In this document: positions 1 through 7,173 of the stretch, in pieces | How the letters are laid out: every line of letters starts with the position of its first letter | Numbering within the stretch: position 1 is the stretch's first letter | From: Reclinomonas americana ATCC 50394 | Lineage: Eukaryota; Jakobida; Jakobea; Jakobida | Direction of reading: 5' to 3' | DNA: 64,000 bases | Assembly: GCA_048213135.1 (NCBI GenBank) | Contig: PS015010.1 | Coordinates: 620,001 to 684,000, forward strand | Position numbers and translations under genes: made by a program | The notes under the pieces: generated by a model | The model's input: only the letters and a program-made list of their open reading frames with translations | Told to the model about the DNA's origin: nothing | Database searches by the model: none

Positions 1-177
1 GTGGTGCCGTTGTCTGATGCTTCCGGGAAGATCGTAGGCAGGGCAGTAATCAACGGCAATTCACAAAAAAATACGGTTGCTGTACCGGTTGATAAGACCT
101 GGAGCGCCGGAATATACTATGCCCGTGTACCTGGCAACAAGCAGCAAACGATAACCATTCCATTCCTCGTTCAGTAA
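1..177 (+). CDS. C-terminal end of a secreted T9SS-sorted protein (5' end outside window)
   Basis: Only the last 58 codons are visible, open from base 1 and ending at TAA 175-177. The tail reads as a T9SS type A sorting domain: a KTWSAGIYYARV stretch followed by a beta-strand run and the terminal FLVQ. Such domains direct passage across the outer membrane through the type IX secretion system and are then cleaved. The tail is very like that of the next gene (SSGMYYVRI...SFIVQ), which starts 10 bases downstream, so the two are probably tandem paralogues in one operon. The rest of the protein cannot be judged. Confidence 0.75.
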   Translation: MVPLSDASGKIVGRAVINGNSQKNTVAVPVDKTWSAGIYYARVPGNKQQTITIPFLVQ

Positions 178-187
178 ATATTATCTC

Positions 188-1588
188 ATGAACAAAGCAA
201 TCTCCATTTCCATACCCGAGCCCTGTCATGAAAACTGGGATCAAATGACGCCGAACGAACAGGGCCGGTTCTGCAATGCCTGCGCCAAAACCGTGGTGGA
301 CTTCAGCGTAATGACAGATACGCAAGTGTTGAACTACCTTATCGATAAACAGCACGAAAAAGTTTGTGGCCGTTTACTGACGGAACAGATGGATACACCC
401 ATCAGTATTGTAAAACCGGCCAAAAGAAAAGTAAAGTGGTACTGGAATGCGGCGGCGGCCATCGCATTACTGTTCTCCCGGTCAGAGGCGAAGGCGCAGC
501 AGCCGGTTAAGACGGAAACAGCGCCGGTGAGATTCGATGGTAAAGATCAACTGGTAAGAGGCGAACTGGCGGTGAGAGCAGCGAACCAGGCAAGCGGAGA
601 GCTAAAAGGTACAGTGGTTGACAAGGAGGGAAATCCCGTTCCTTTTGCTTCAGTTGTGGTAAAAGATGGTCTTACGGGGGTGGCAGCAGATGTTGGAGGG
701 AATTTCGTCATTAAAGCGGTTACCGGAACAGTACTGCGATTTACCGCTGCCGGATTTGAACAAAAGGAATTTACAGTTGGTACAGAACGCAGTTGCAGGA
801 TCGTACTGGAAACCAATGTCAGGGCAATGAAAGGCGAAGTTGTCATACGCATGGGTTACGCAGTGGCCAGGCCAGTCCGGAAATTTAAACCGGGTAAGGC
901 TGTTTTCCTGATCAGGGAAGAGGAAACAGGAAAGGCCATTCCGGGCGCTTCCATCTCTGTTAAGACAGTGGGTACAGGAAGTGAAATTAATGAGAAAACA
1001 TCGGGAAAAGGAAAATATACTATGAAGGATTTTTTCCGTAATAAGCAATACCTGGTTACAATAACTGCGGAAGGTTATGAGGCAAATGAATTGATGATCA
1101 AGGCTGATTATAGTACTGACAAAAACCTGGAGCGGGAAGTACGCCTTAGTAAAACGGGTTCGCCGGCGCGTTGGGCAACCGGTGGACTGAGCGTACAAAC
1201 GATCACCGGGGACCCGGTAACGGTCTGCACGAAAGACACCACGTATTTATCCAAAACCGAAGAACCGCTGAAACCCGGACCAGTTCCGGTATTGGCCGTT
1301 AATGAAAATAGTTTAACAGGGCAACATGCAGTGAGTATATATCCGAATCCTGTATCCCGTGGAAATGCTATGCAGATTGCATGGGTGGTGAAACAAAAGG
1401 GCCCGCACACGATCCTGGTTAACAATAGTGCGGGCCTGCTTGTTTGGCAAAAACAGGAAACGGTTTTGCCGGGTAAATTTCAGACTTCCATTTTATTGGA
1501 TGAGAAGTGGAGCAGTGGTATGTATTATGTAAGGATACTGAATCCTAAGGGTGAACAGATCAGTGAAAATAGTTTCATAGTTCAATAG
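188..1588 (+). CDS. CarboxypepD_reg-like protein with N-terminal four-cysteine domain and T9SS tail
   Basis: 466 residues from ATG 188. Residues 1-80 form a compact domain with C13, C29, C32 and C60 (EPCHENW, GRFCNACAK, KVCGR), a possible metal site. A hydrophobic stretch (about 83-97) ends in AKA-QQ near residue 103 and looks like an internal signal sequence or membrane anchor. Residues 135-205 form a carboxypeptidase-regulatory-like beta domain (LKGTVVDKEGNPVPFASVVV), followed by a second similar beta domain (about 235-320). The last 80 residues (VSIYPNPVSRG...) are a T9SS type A sorting domain. I know this N-terminal motif from unassigned Bacteroidota proteins; its role is not known to me. 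The order of a cytoplasm-like Cys domain, a late signal and an export tail is odd. Confidence 0.75.
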   Translation: MNKAISISIPEPCHENWDQMTPNEQGRFCNACAKTVVDFSVMTDTQVLNYLIDKQHEKVCGRLLTEQMDTPISIVKPAKRKVKWYWNAAAAIALLFSRSEAKAQQPVKTETAPVRFDGKDQLVRGELAVRAANQASGELKGTVVDKEGNPVPFASVVVKDGLTGVAADVGGNFVIKAVTGTVLRFTAAGFEQKEFTVGTERSCRIVLETNVRAMKGEVVIRMGYAVARPVRKFKPGKAVFLIREEETGKAIPGASISVKTVGTGSEINEKTSGKGKYTMKDFFRNKQYLVTITAEGYEANELMIKADYSTDKNLEREVRLSKTGSPARWATGGLSVQTITGDPVTVCTKDTTYLSKTEEPLKPGPVPVLAVNENSLTGQHAVSIYPNPVSRGNAMQIAWVVKQKGPHTILVNNSAGLLVWQKQETVLPGKFQTSILLDEKWSSGMYYVRILNPKGEQISENSFIVQ

Positions 1589-1665
1589 TTTATGGTTGTT
1601 TACAATGCCGGTCAAGATAGCTGCCTTATAAGTATAAAAATAAGCAGGAGCATCTGGCCGGTTTT

Positions 1666-2568
1666 TTATTTAGAGAAGGCGGGATGGAATTGCTGCAGGG
1701 TATCGCGTAAATATTCCCTGTCCAGGTGAGTATAGATTTCAGTGGTGGTAATACTTTCATGCCCCAGCATTTCCTGCACTGCCCTGAGGTCGGCGCCGCC
1801 CTCCACCAGGTGCGTGGCAAAGGAATGCCGGAAAGTATGCGGTGATATGCTTTTGGTGATGCCTGCTTTCTGCGCCAGGTCTTTCAGTAACAGGAAGATC
1901 ATGACCCGGCTGAGCTGCGATCCCCTGCGGTTGAGAAAAAGAAAGTCTTCCTGCCCTGGTTTGATGCTCACATGCACCCGTATATTCTCCCGGTAAATAT
2001 TGATGTATTTGATGGCGTCGCTGCCCACGGGTACCAGCCTTTCTTTATTGCCCTTGCCTATAATGCGTACGAAGCCCACATCCAGGTACAGGCAGCTGAT
2101 GCGCAGGTTCACCAGTTCGCTCACACGTAACCCGCAACTGTACAGTGTTTCAAGAATGGCTTTGTTGCGGCCGCCTTCCGGCGTGCTCAGGTCGGCCTGG
2201 GCGATGATCTGTTCTATCTCTTCAAAACTCAGCACATCGGGCAGGGCTCTTTTTTGTTTGGGTGCTTCCAGCAATGCGGTAGGGTTGGTGTCTGTTACCT
2301 GTTCCAGCAGGCAGTAAGTATAAAAGCTGCGCAGTCCGGATATGATCCTGCTTTGCGAGGCAGGCGTCATGCCCAGTTCATGTATCCATCTTACAAAACC
2401 TTCCAGGTCTTTCAGTTCCACCTGGCCGGGCGTTTTCAGGTTTTGTATATGCTGCAGGTAGGCGGTCAGTTTATCGATATCATGCAGGTAAGCCTCCACG
2501 GAATTATCCGCCAGCGATTTTTCGAGCTGGAGCCAGGCCTTGAATCCTTTTTTATACGGTTCCCACAT
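1666..2568 (-). CDS. xerD: Tyrosine recombinase XerD
   Basis: 300 residues from ATG 2568; the open frame runs further upstream but lacks the family's normal start. XerD acts with XerC at the dif site to resolve chromosome dimers. The N-terminal SAM-like DNA-binding domain covers about residues 5-90 (KSLADNSVEAYLHDI). The catalytic domain shows the expected residues: Arg in CGLRVSEL, Lys in GKGNKERLVP, HxxR in HTFRHSFATHL, His in LGHESITTTEIYTH and the nucleophile Tyr of that same motif. The length is typical. No integrase-type extension or att-like repeats are seen nearby, so a housekeeping role is favoured. It is divergent from the YkgJ gene, with an unusual symmetric promoter region between them. 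Confidence 0.9.
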   Translation of the reverse strand: MWEPYKKGFKAWLQLEKSLADNSVEAYLHDIDKLTAYLQHIQNLKTPGQVELKDLEGFVRWIHELGMTPASQSRIISGLRSFYTYCLLEQVTDTNPTALLEAPKQKRALPDVLSFEEIEQIIAQADLSTPEGGRNKAILETLYSCGLRVSELVNLRISCLYLDVGFVRIIGKGNKERLVPVGSDAIKYINIYRENIRVHVSIKPGQEDFLFLNRRGSQLSRVMIFLLLKDLAQKAGITKSISPHTFRHSFATHLVEGGADLRAVQEMLGHESITTTEIYTHLDREYLRDTLQQFHPAFSK

Positions 2569-2615
2569 GATCGTTCTCTTTTCTGAACAGTTTGATGATT
2601 GAAAACAATTAAACC

Positions 2616-2644
2616 CTATTTTCGTTCCTAAAATTCGAAAATAG
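2616..2644. promoter_or_regulatory. Inverted repeat with face-to-face -7-like boxes between xerD and the YkgJ gene
   Basis: Perfect 9-bp inverted repeat CTATTTTCG / CGAAAATAG with an 11-base spacer, in the 91-base gap between divergent genes. Each arm contains TATTTTCG, one base from the Bacteroidota -7 consensus TAnnTTTG, on opposite strands and pointing at each other. Predicted starts would fall near 2630 for both directions. Promoter function is inferred. Confidence 0.4.
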
Positions 2645-2659
2645 TTATCAATAAACCAT

Positions 2660-3166
2660 ATGCAGGCAATTAATCTCCGGTCGTTCAGAAGAAAAGTAAA
2701 AGATACCAGCAGGGCAATGCGTCGTTTTCTGACGGGTCTTGAAAATAATCCGCCACGTGGACTGGATAAAATGACCGCCGCAATTGAACCCGAAGTGTGG
2801 AAGGAAGTCGATTGCCTTACCTGTGCCAACTGCTGCAAAACCATGACGCCGACCTATACACCGGCGGATATCAAAAGAATATCGGCGCATTTTAAGGTGA
2901 CGCCGGCCGCATTCAAGGAAAAATGGCTGAAATATGATAAGGCCGATGGCGACTGGCAAAATAAGGTTGAACCCTGCCAGTTCCTCAACCTGAAGGACAA
3001 TAAATGTTCTATCTATGAGATCCGCCCTGCCGACTGCTCCGGCTTTCCTCACTTACCCCGCAGGAAAATGGTGGATTACATGCATGTGCACAAACAGAAT
3101 ATCGCTTATTGCCCCGCTACCTATAAAATGGTGGAAAAGATGAAGCTGGCGATAAAAGGAAAATGA
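2660..3166 (+). CDS. YkgJ-family cysteine cluster protein
   Basis: 168 residues from ATG 2660. It carries the YkgJ/CxxCxxCC signature (C52, C55, C58, C59 in DCLTCANCCKTM), then two further clusters, CQFLNLKDNKCSIYEIRP and ADCSGFP, the pattern expected for a zinc- or Fe-S-binding fold. The biochemical role of the family is not settled. The N-terminal 40 residues are basic and unlike the core. The stop codon lies in the first bases of the AT-rich intergenic repeat that fills the gap to yraN. Confidence 0.85.
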   Translation: MQAINLRSFRRKVKDTSRAMRRFLTGLENNPPRGLDKMTAAIEPEVWKEVDCLTCANCCKTMTPTYTPADIKRISAHFKVTPAAFKEKWLKYDKADGDWQNKVEPCQFLNLKDNKCSIYEIRPADCSGFPHLPRRKMVDYMHVHKQNIAYCPATYKMVEKMKLAIKGK

Positions 3167-3264
3167 TAATGTGATAATGTGCCAATTTGAAAATTTGAAG
3201 ATGCTGATATCCTTCGCTTCGCTCTGGACATGATTCGTAATTGGTAATTCGTAATTAATAATTA
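3164..3264. repeat. AT-rich composite intergenic repeat, copy A
   Basis: Two modules. Module 1 (about 3164-3203) is built from GATAATGTG, CCAATTTGAAAATTTG and AAGATG. Module 2 (3233-3264) is iterated ATTCGTAATT / GGTAATT. The same modules, in other orders and orientations, occur at 4811-4942 and 46661-46800. Here the element spans exactly from the YkgJ stop codon to the yraN stop codon, so the last codons and stop of yraN (3255-3257) are repeat sequence. Confidence 0.75.
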
Positions 3265-3614
3265 TACACGTCTTCAATCAAAAAGAACTCCTTCACCGAA
3301 GACCCCTCCAGTACTATGGACAACACGTCTACCTGTATCTTAGTCCAGCCGGGGTAGCGTTCCAGGTAAACGGCCGCCGCGTTCAGCAGGTTTTGTATTT
3401 TTTTAGGACTGATGCTGTTTTCCGGCAAACCAAATCTTGCCGACCTGCGGGTCTTGATCTCGATAAAATGCAATTTGCCCGTTTTGGATGCAATGATGTC
3501 CACTTCCCAGTGCCGGTGGCGCCAGTTGCAATGCAATATCTCATATCCCTTTTGCCTGAAGTAAGCTACCGCCAGTTCTTCACCAAATGCGCCAGTATGG
3601 TTGTGTTTCGCCAT
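3255..3614 (-). CDS. YraN/UPF0102 family endonuclease-like protein
   Basis: 119 residues from ATG 3614. The nuclease-fold core is visible: GAFGEELAVAYFRQKGYEIL, then the WEVDIIA strand and the FIEIKTRR strand, which together give the E...D...ExK metal-binding pattern of restriction-endonuclease-like folds. The family (E. coli YraN, UPF0102) is widespread and usually single copy; its substrate is not established. The C-terminus (EDVYNY) is encoded by the adjacent AT-rich repeat. It diverges from the membrane protein gene at 3723. Confidence 0.88.
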   Translation of the reverse strand: MAKHNHTGAFGEELAVAYFRQKGYEILHCNWRHRHWEVDIIASKTGKLHFIEIKTRRSARFGLPENSISPKKIQNLLNAAAVYLERYPGWTKIQVDVLSIVLEGSSVKEFFLIEDVYNY

Positions 3615-3675
3615 AGAGTGAAATTAGGCAGGGGAGAGGTGCTTCTGCCGGGTAGTTTTACGGCAACCTTCATCC

Positions 3676-3706
3676 TTTGCGGTATTTCAATTATTACCTA
3701 TTTTTG
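3676..3706 (+). promoter_or_regulatory. Bacteroidota-type promoter (-33 TTTG, -7 TATTTTTG)
   Basis: TTTG at 3676-3679 and TATTTTTG at 3699-3706 are separated by 19 bases, the best match in this window to the Bacteroidota housekeeping promoter (TTTG, about 19 bases, TAnnTTTG). A transcription start near 3713 would give a leader of about 10 bases before the ATG at 3723. Confidence 0.6.
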
Positions 3707-3722
3707 CCAAAAGACAATCAAC

Positions 3723-4277
3723 ATGCAAAAGCAACACTGGTCATCTATAGTATTGGTCGTATTACTGGTAGTGGCAGCCGCCATTTCCAAAGTACTGATT
3801 TACCCTAAAACATTTACGCCCATGCTGGCCATCGCCGTATTTGCCGGCGCTGTGATCAAAGACAAAAAACTGGCTTTCGCATTACCGCTTTTCGCCATGT
3901 TCCTGTCCGACCTCATGTTTGAAGTGTCCGGTATCGCCAAAGGTTTCTGGGGATGGGGCCAGCTCACGGGTTATGCCATCTTCGCGCTGATCACCATCAT
4001 TGCGGGCCAGATGAAAAAAGTTACCGTGGTGAATGTGGTATTCCATTCTTTACTGGCGCCCGTTTTGTTTTACATTTTATCCAACACCGCCTACTTCTTT
4101 TTAGACAACCCTGCTTACCTGACTTATACCCAGGATTTTGATGGCTACAAAAATGCTATGATCGCCGGTCTGCCTTTCCTGAGAATGAGCATCCTGTCTA
4201 CTTTTGTATTCAGCGCCGTACTTTTCGGCAGCTACTATGGCGTAGAGAAATTCGCATTCAAAAAAGCCGTGGCCTAA
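3723..4277 (+). CDS. DUF6580-like multi-pass membrane protein
   Basis: 184 residues from ATG 3723, chosen over a longer open frame because it follows a good promoter and begins with a hydrophobic helix. About five or six membrane segments are visible (around residues 7-24, 33-45, 52-66, 78-95, 102-122 and 155-175). The pattern LPLFAMFLSDLMFE followed by a Trp/Gly-rich loop resembles the DUF6580 'putative transport protein' family, which looks like the S component of ECF vitamin transporters. No ATPase partner is adjacent and the substrate is unknown. It is followed by a clear hairpin terminator. Confidence 0.65.
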   Translation: MQKQHWSSIVLVVLLVVAAAISKVLIYPKTFTPMLAIAVFAGAVIKDKKLAFALPLFAMFLSDLMFEVSGIAKGFWGWGQLTGYAIFALITIIAGQMKKVTVVNVVFHSLLAPVLFYILSNTAYFFLDNPAYLTYTQDFDGYKNAMIAGLPFLRMSILSTFVFSAVLFGSYYGVEKFAFKKAVA

Positions 4278-4298
4278 CAGCGGCCTGTATGATACAAA

Positions 4299-4331
4299 GA
4301 AGCCATCGTTTTCGCGATGGCTTCTTCTTTT
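4299..4331. terminator. Bidirectional intrinsic terminator
   Basis: Stem GAAGCCATCG (4299-4308) pairs perfectly with CGATGGCTTC (4315-4324) over a 6-base loop. It is followed by TTCTTTT on the plus strand and preceded by an A-rich stretch, so it can serve both the DUF6580 gene (plus) and rnhA (minus), which converge here. Confidence 0.8.
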
Positions 4332-4345
4332 GTATGTCATTTCTT

Positions 4346-4810
4346 TTACAGGCTGTTCTCATATCCTTCATCCACATCCAGGTCTTTTCCGTCGGCAGCG
4401 GCGGTGGCCAGTTCATCACAGCGGTTATTGAAGGGATTATCGGCGTGGCCGCGAACCCATTTCATTTTAATATTGAATGGCCTCGACAGTTCATAATACC
4501 GCCTCCACAGGTCGGGGTTCTTCTTGCCGCCTTTAAAATCGGTACGTATCCAGTTGGCGAGCCAGCCTTCCTCGATGGCTTTTACCACGTACTGGCTGTC
4601 GGAATAAATAACAACGGGAATATTCTTTTTAGTAAGGCTTTCCAACCCTGTGATCACGGCCAGCAGTTCCATACGGTTGTTGGTGGTCAGCCGGTAGCCT
4701 TTCGATAATTCTTTCCGGTGGTTACCATACATCAGGATTACGCCATAACCGCCCGGGCCCGGGTTGCCACGGGAAGATCCGTCGGTGTAGATGGTTATTG
4801 AAGAAATCAA
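4346..4810 (-). CDS. rnhA: Ribonuclease HI
   Basis: 154 residues. It cleaves the RNA strand of RNA-DNA hybrids. The catalytic set is visible: Asp in ITIYTDGSSRGNPG, Glu in NNRMELLAVI, Asp in VIYSDSQYVV and Asp in NNRCDELATAAA; the length is typical. The only usable start is TTG at 4810: an in-frame stop lies a few codons upstream and the next Met is residue 27. That TTG touches the AT-rich repeat starting at 4811, as if a repeat insertion had replaced the original upstream sequence. Confidence 0.9.
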   Translation of the reverse strand: MISSITIYTDGSSRGNPGPGGYGVILMYGNHRKELSKGYRLTTNNRMELLAVITGLESLTKKNIPVVIYSDSQYVVKAIEEGWLANWIRTDFKGGKKNPDLWRRYYELSRPFNIKMKWVRGHADNPFNNRCDELATAAADGKDLDVDEGYENSL

Positions 4811-4942
4811 ATTAATTACGAATTACTAATTACCAATTACGAATGCCTTAAATGGGTTCGTGCTTTCTGAATTGCAGGCAGTTGTTCTTTTATGCCGGAG
4901 GGTATTTACATCTTCACATTTTCAAATCATCAAATTGGTACA
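4811..4942. repeat. AT-rich composite intergenic repeat, copy B
   Basis: 4811-4848 is iterated AATTACGAATT / AATTACC, the inverse of module 2 of copy A. 4909-4942 (CATCTTCACATTTTCAAATC then ATCAAATTGGTACA) is the reverse complement of module 1 of copy A with small changes. About 60 bases of unique sequence separate them. The copy runs from the rnhA start codon to 6 bases short of the stop of the carboxylase gene. Confidence 0.7.
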
Positions 4943-4948
4943 TTGTAT

Positions 4949-6578
4949 TTACACCTGGAAAACTCCCGTTTTAAACTCCGGCACATCAGGATTGTGGCTG
5001 GCGGCTTTGATACCTTCCGATATCACTTTCCTGGTTTCTGCCGGATCAATAATGGCATCTACCCACAACCTTGCGGCGGCGTAAAAAGGTGTTGTTTGTT
5101 TGTTGTACCGGCCAATGATCTCCTGCAGCATTCTTTGTTCCTCTTCCGGGGCAATGTCCTGTCCTTTGGATTTGAGTGCGGCTACCTGTATCTGTAACAA
5201 TGTTTTTGCCGCCTGTTCGCCACCCATCACCGCGATGCGGGCAGAAGGCCAGGCGTAAATGAACCGCGGATCGTAAGCCTTACCACACATGGCATAATTG
5301 CCTGCGCCATAAGAGTTGCCCACGATTATGGTAATTTTTGGTACAACCGAATTGGCCACGGCATTCACCAGTTTAGCGCCGTCTTTTATGATGCCGCTGT
5401 GTTCGCTGCGGCTGCCCACCATAAAACCGGTCACATCCTGTAAAAACACCAGGGGTATCTTTTTCTGGTTGCAGTTCATAATAAAGCGGGCCGCCTTATC
5501 GGCGCTGTCGTTATAGATCACGCCACCCATCTGCATCTCACCTTTTTTGCTCTTTACAATCAGGCGCTGGTTGGCTACAATGCCTACAGCCCAGCCATCG
5601 ATACGGGCATAACCGCATACGATCGTTTTGCCATATTCTTCTTTAAACTGGTCGAAGCTGCCGGCATCCACAATACATTCGATGAGCGAAGTCATATCAT
5701 ATGGTTTGGTATTGCCTTCGCTTTGAATGCCATAAATGTCGTCTTTAGGTTTTGCAGGCGCTTTCGCTGCTATACGGTCAAACGGCGATGCGGAAGAAGG
5801 CCCCAGTTTGCCCATGATCTTTTTTACCTGGTCCAGGCATTCCTGTTCGGTACTGAATTTATAATCGGCGATACCGCTGATGGCGTTATGTGTTTCGGCG
5901 CCACCGAGGGTTTCATTATCAATATCTTCACCAATAGCTGCTTTTACAAGATAGGAGCCTGCCAGGAAAATGGAGCCATTACCTTCCACCATCAGGGTTT
6001 CATCGCTCATAATGGGCAGGTAGGCACCCCCGGCCACACAGGCGCCCATTACCGCCGCGATCTGGGTAATACCCATAGCGCTCATTTTAGCGTTATTACG
6101 GAAGATGCGGCCGAAATGTTCTTTATCGGGAAAGATCTCATCCTGCATAGGTAAAAACACACCGGCGCTGTCTACCAGGTAAATAACGGGCAGTTTGTTT
6201 TCCATGGCTATTTCCTGCATGCGCAGATTTTTTTTTGCCGCTGATGGGAAACCAGGCACCGGCTTTTACCGTCTGGTCATTGGCTACGATTATGCACTGG
6301 CGTCCGCTTACATAGCCGATACCGCTTACGGTACCGCCTGCCGGACAGCCGCCCTGTTCATCGTACATCTCAAAACCTGCGAATGCGCCCAATTCAATAA
6401 AGGAGCTGTCTTTATCGCACAGGTAGGCGATCCTTTCACGGGCGGTAAGTTTGTTGCGTTCTTTCTGTTTTTCAACGGATTTTTTCCCGCCGCCTTCATA
6501 TATCTTTTCCAGTTTCTGGCGGACCTGGCTCCAGGCCAGTTTCATGGTGTCTTCGTTTTTGTTCTGCTCCAGGTTCAT
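4949..6578 (-). pseudogene. Acyl-CoA carboxylase, carboxyltransferase (beta) subunit, frameshifted at an A9 run
   Basis: A biotin-dependent carboxyltransferase of the propionyl-/methylcrotonyl-CoA carboxylase beta family, split into two frames. The first (from ATG 6578) runs through ARERIAYLCD, CPAGGTVSGIGYV and KAGAWFPISG. It leaves frame at nine A residues on the coding strand (6228-6236), and the remainder (NLRMQEIAMENKLPVIYLVD to the C-terminus at 4949) continues in another frame. The total span is 1630 bases, one more than 543 codons, so one extra A explains the break and 542 residues would be normal length. The oxyanion-hole segments (GACVAGGAYLPIMSDE, GNSYGAGNYAMCG) are intact. No biotin-carboxylase subunit is adjacent. 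It may be a sequencing error, a real mutation, or a gene rescued by slippage. Confidence 0.8.
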
Positions 6579-6658
6579 ATAGCGTGTATTATACAGGACG
6601 GGCGTTTTGTTTTTTTAATTAAATTCGCTCCCGTCAGCAATGATATAAGCACAAAAAT

Positions 6659-7120
6659 ATGGGTAATGAAATTAATCGCATACTAAAACTGTTCGCCGAC
6701 CTGCAGCATGGCGATTGCTGGATAGGGGAGAACTTCAAATCCGTACTGCACGGCATTGACGCGTCCCGGGCTGCACAGGCCAATGGAAATACGAACAGCA
6801 TCTGGCAACTGGTTGCACATCTTACCTACTGGCGCAGCCGCGTTGTAAACCGGCTGACCGGCAGCGATAACCCGCCTCCTTTCCCTGATTTTCTTTTACC
6901 GGAAACTTTATCGGAAGCCAACTGGAAGCAGGCCCTGCTCGATTTTGAAGCGGCTTACCACACATTACGCAGCGCCATCTCGCATATTAAAGAAGAAAAC
7001 CTGGATAAACCTTCGCCGCGTGAAGGGCAGACCTACTATGAACTGATACTGGGTTGCCTGCAACACGATGCCTATCATATGGGACAGATCATGTTGCTGA
7101 AAAAACAAATGGAAGGCTGA
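6659..7120 (+). CDS. DinB-superfamily protein
   Basis: 153 residues from ATG 6659. It has the DinB/YfiT four-helix layout with the three conserved histidines that bind a divalent metal: one in LVAHLTYWRSRV and two in the C-terminal HDAYHMGQI. DinB-like proteins include thiol transferases and unassigned stress proteins; nothing here fixes the substrate. The gene stands alone, divergent from the broken carboxylase gene, and ends before a strong terminator. Confidence 0.8.
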   Translation: MGNEINRILKLFADLQHGDCWIGENFKSVLHGIDASRAAQANGNTNSIWQLVAHLTYWRSRVVNRLTGSDNPPPFPDFLLPETLSEANWKQALLDFEAAYHTLRSAISHIKEENLDKPSPREGQTYYELILGCLQHDAYHMGQIMLLKKQMEG

Positions 7121-7144
7121 TTACTTATCTTATTTATTAATAAA

Positions 7145-7168
7145 ACGGGGAGCTTTTTTGCTCCCCGT
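7145..7168. terminator. Intrinsic terminator between convergent genes
   Basis: Perfect stem ACGGGGAGC (7145-7153) / GCTCCCCGT (7160-7168) with a T6 loop, followed by TCTGTTTATT. It lies between the DinB gene and the stop of the convergent T9SS gene. Confidence 0.8.
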
Positions 7169-7173
7169 TCTGT

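Noticed and set aside
1666-2568. Phage or integrative-element integrase
   Set aside because: Length, motif pattern and surroundings fit housekeeping XerD. No att-like direct repeats, excision gene or other element genes are seen.
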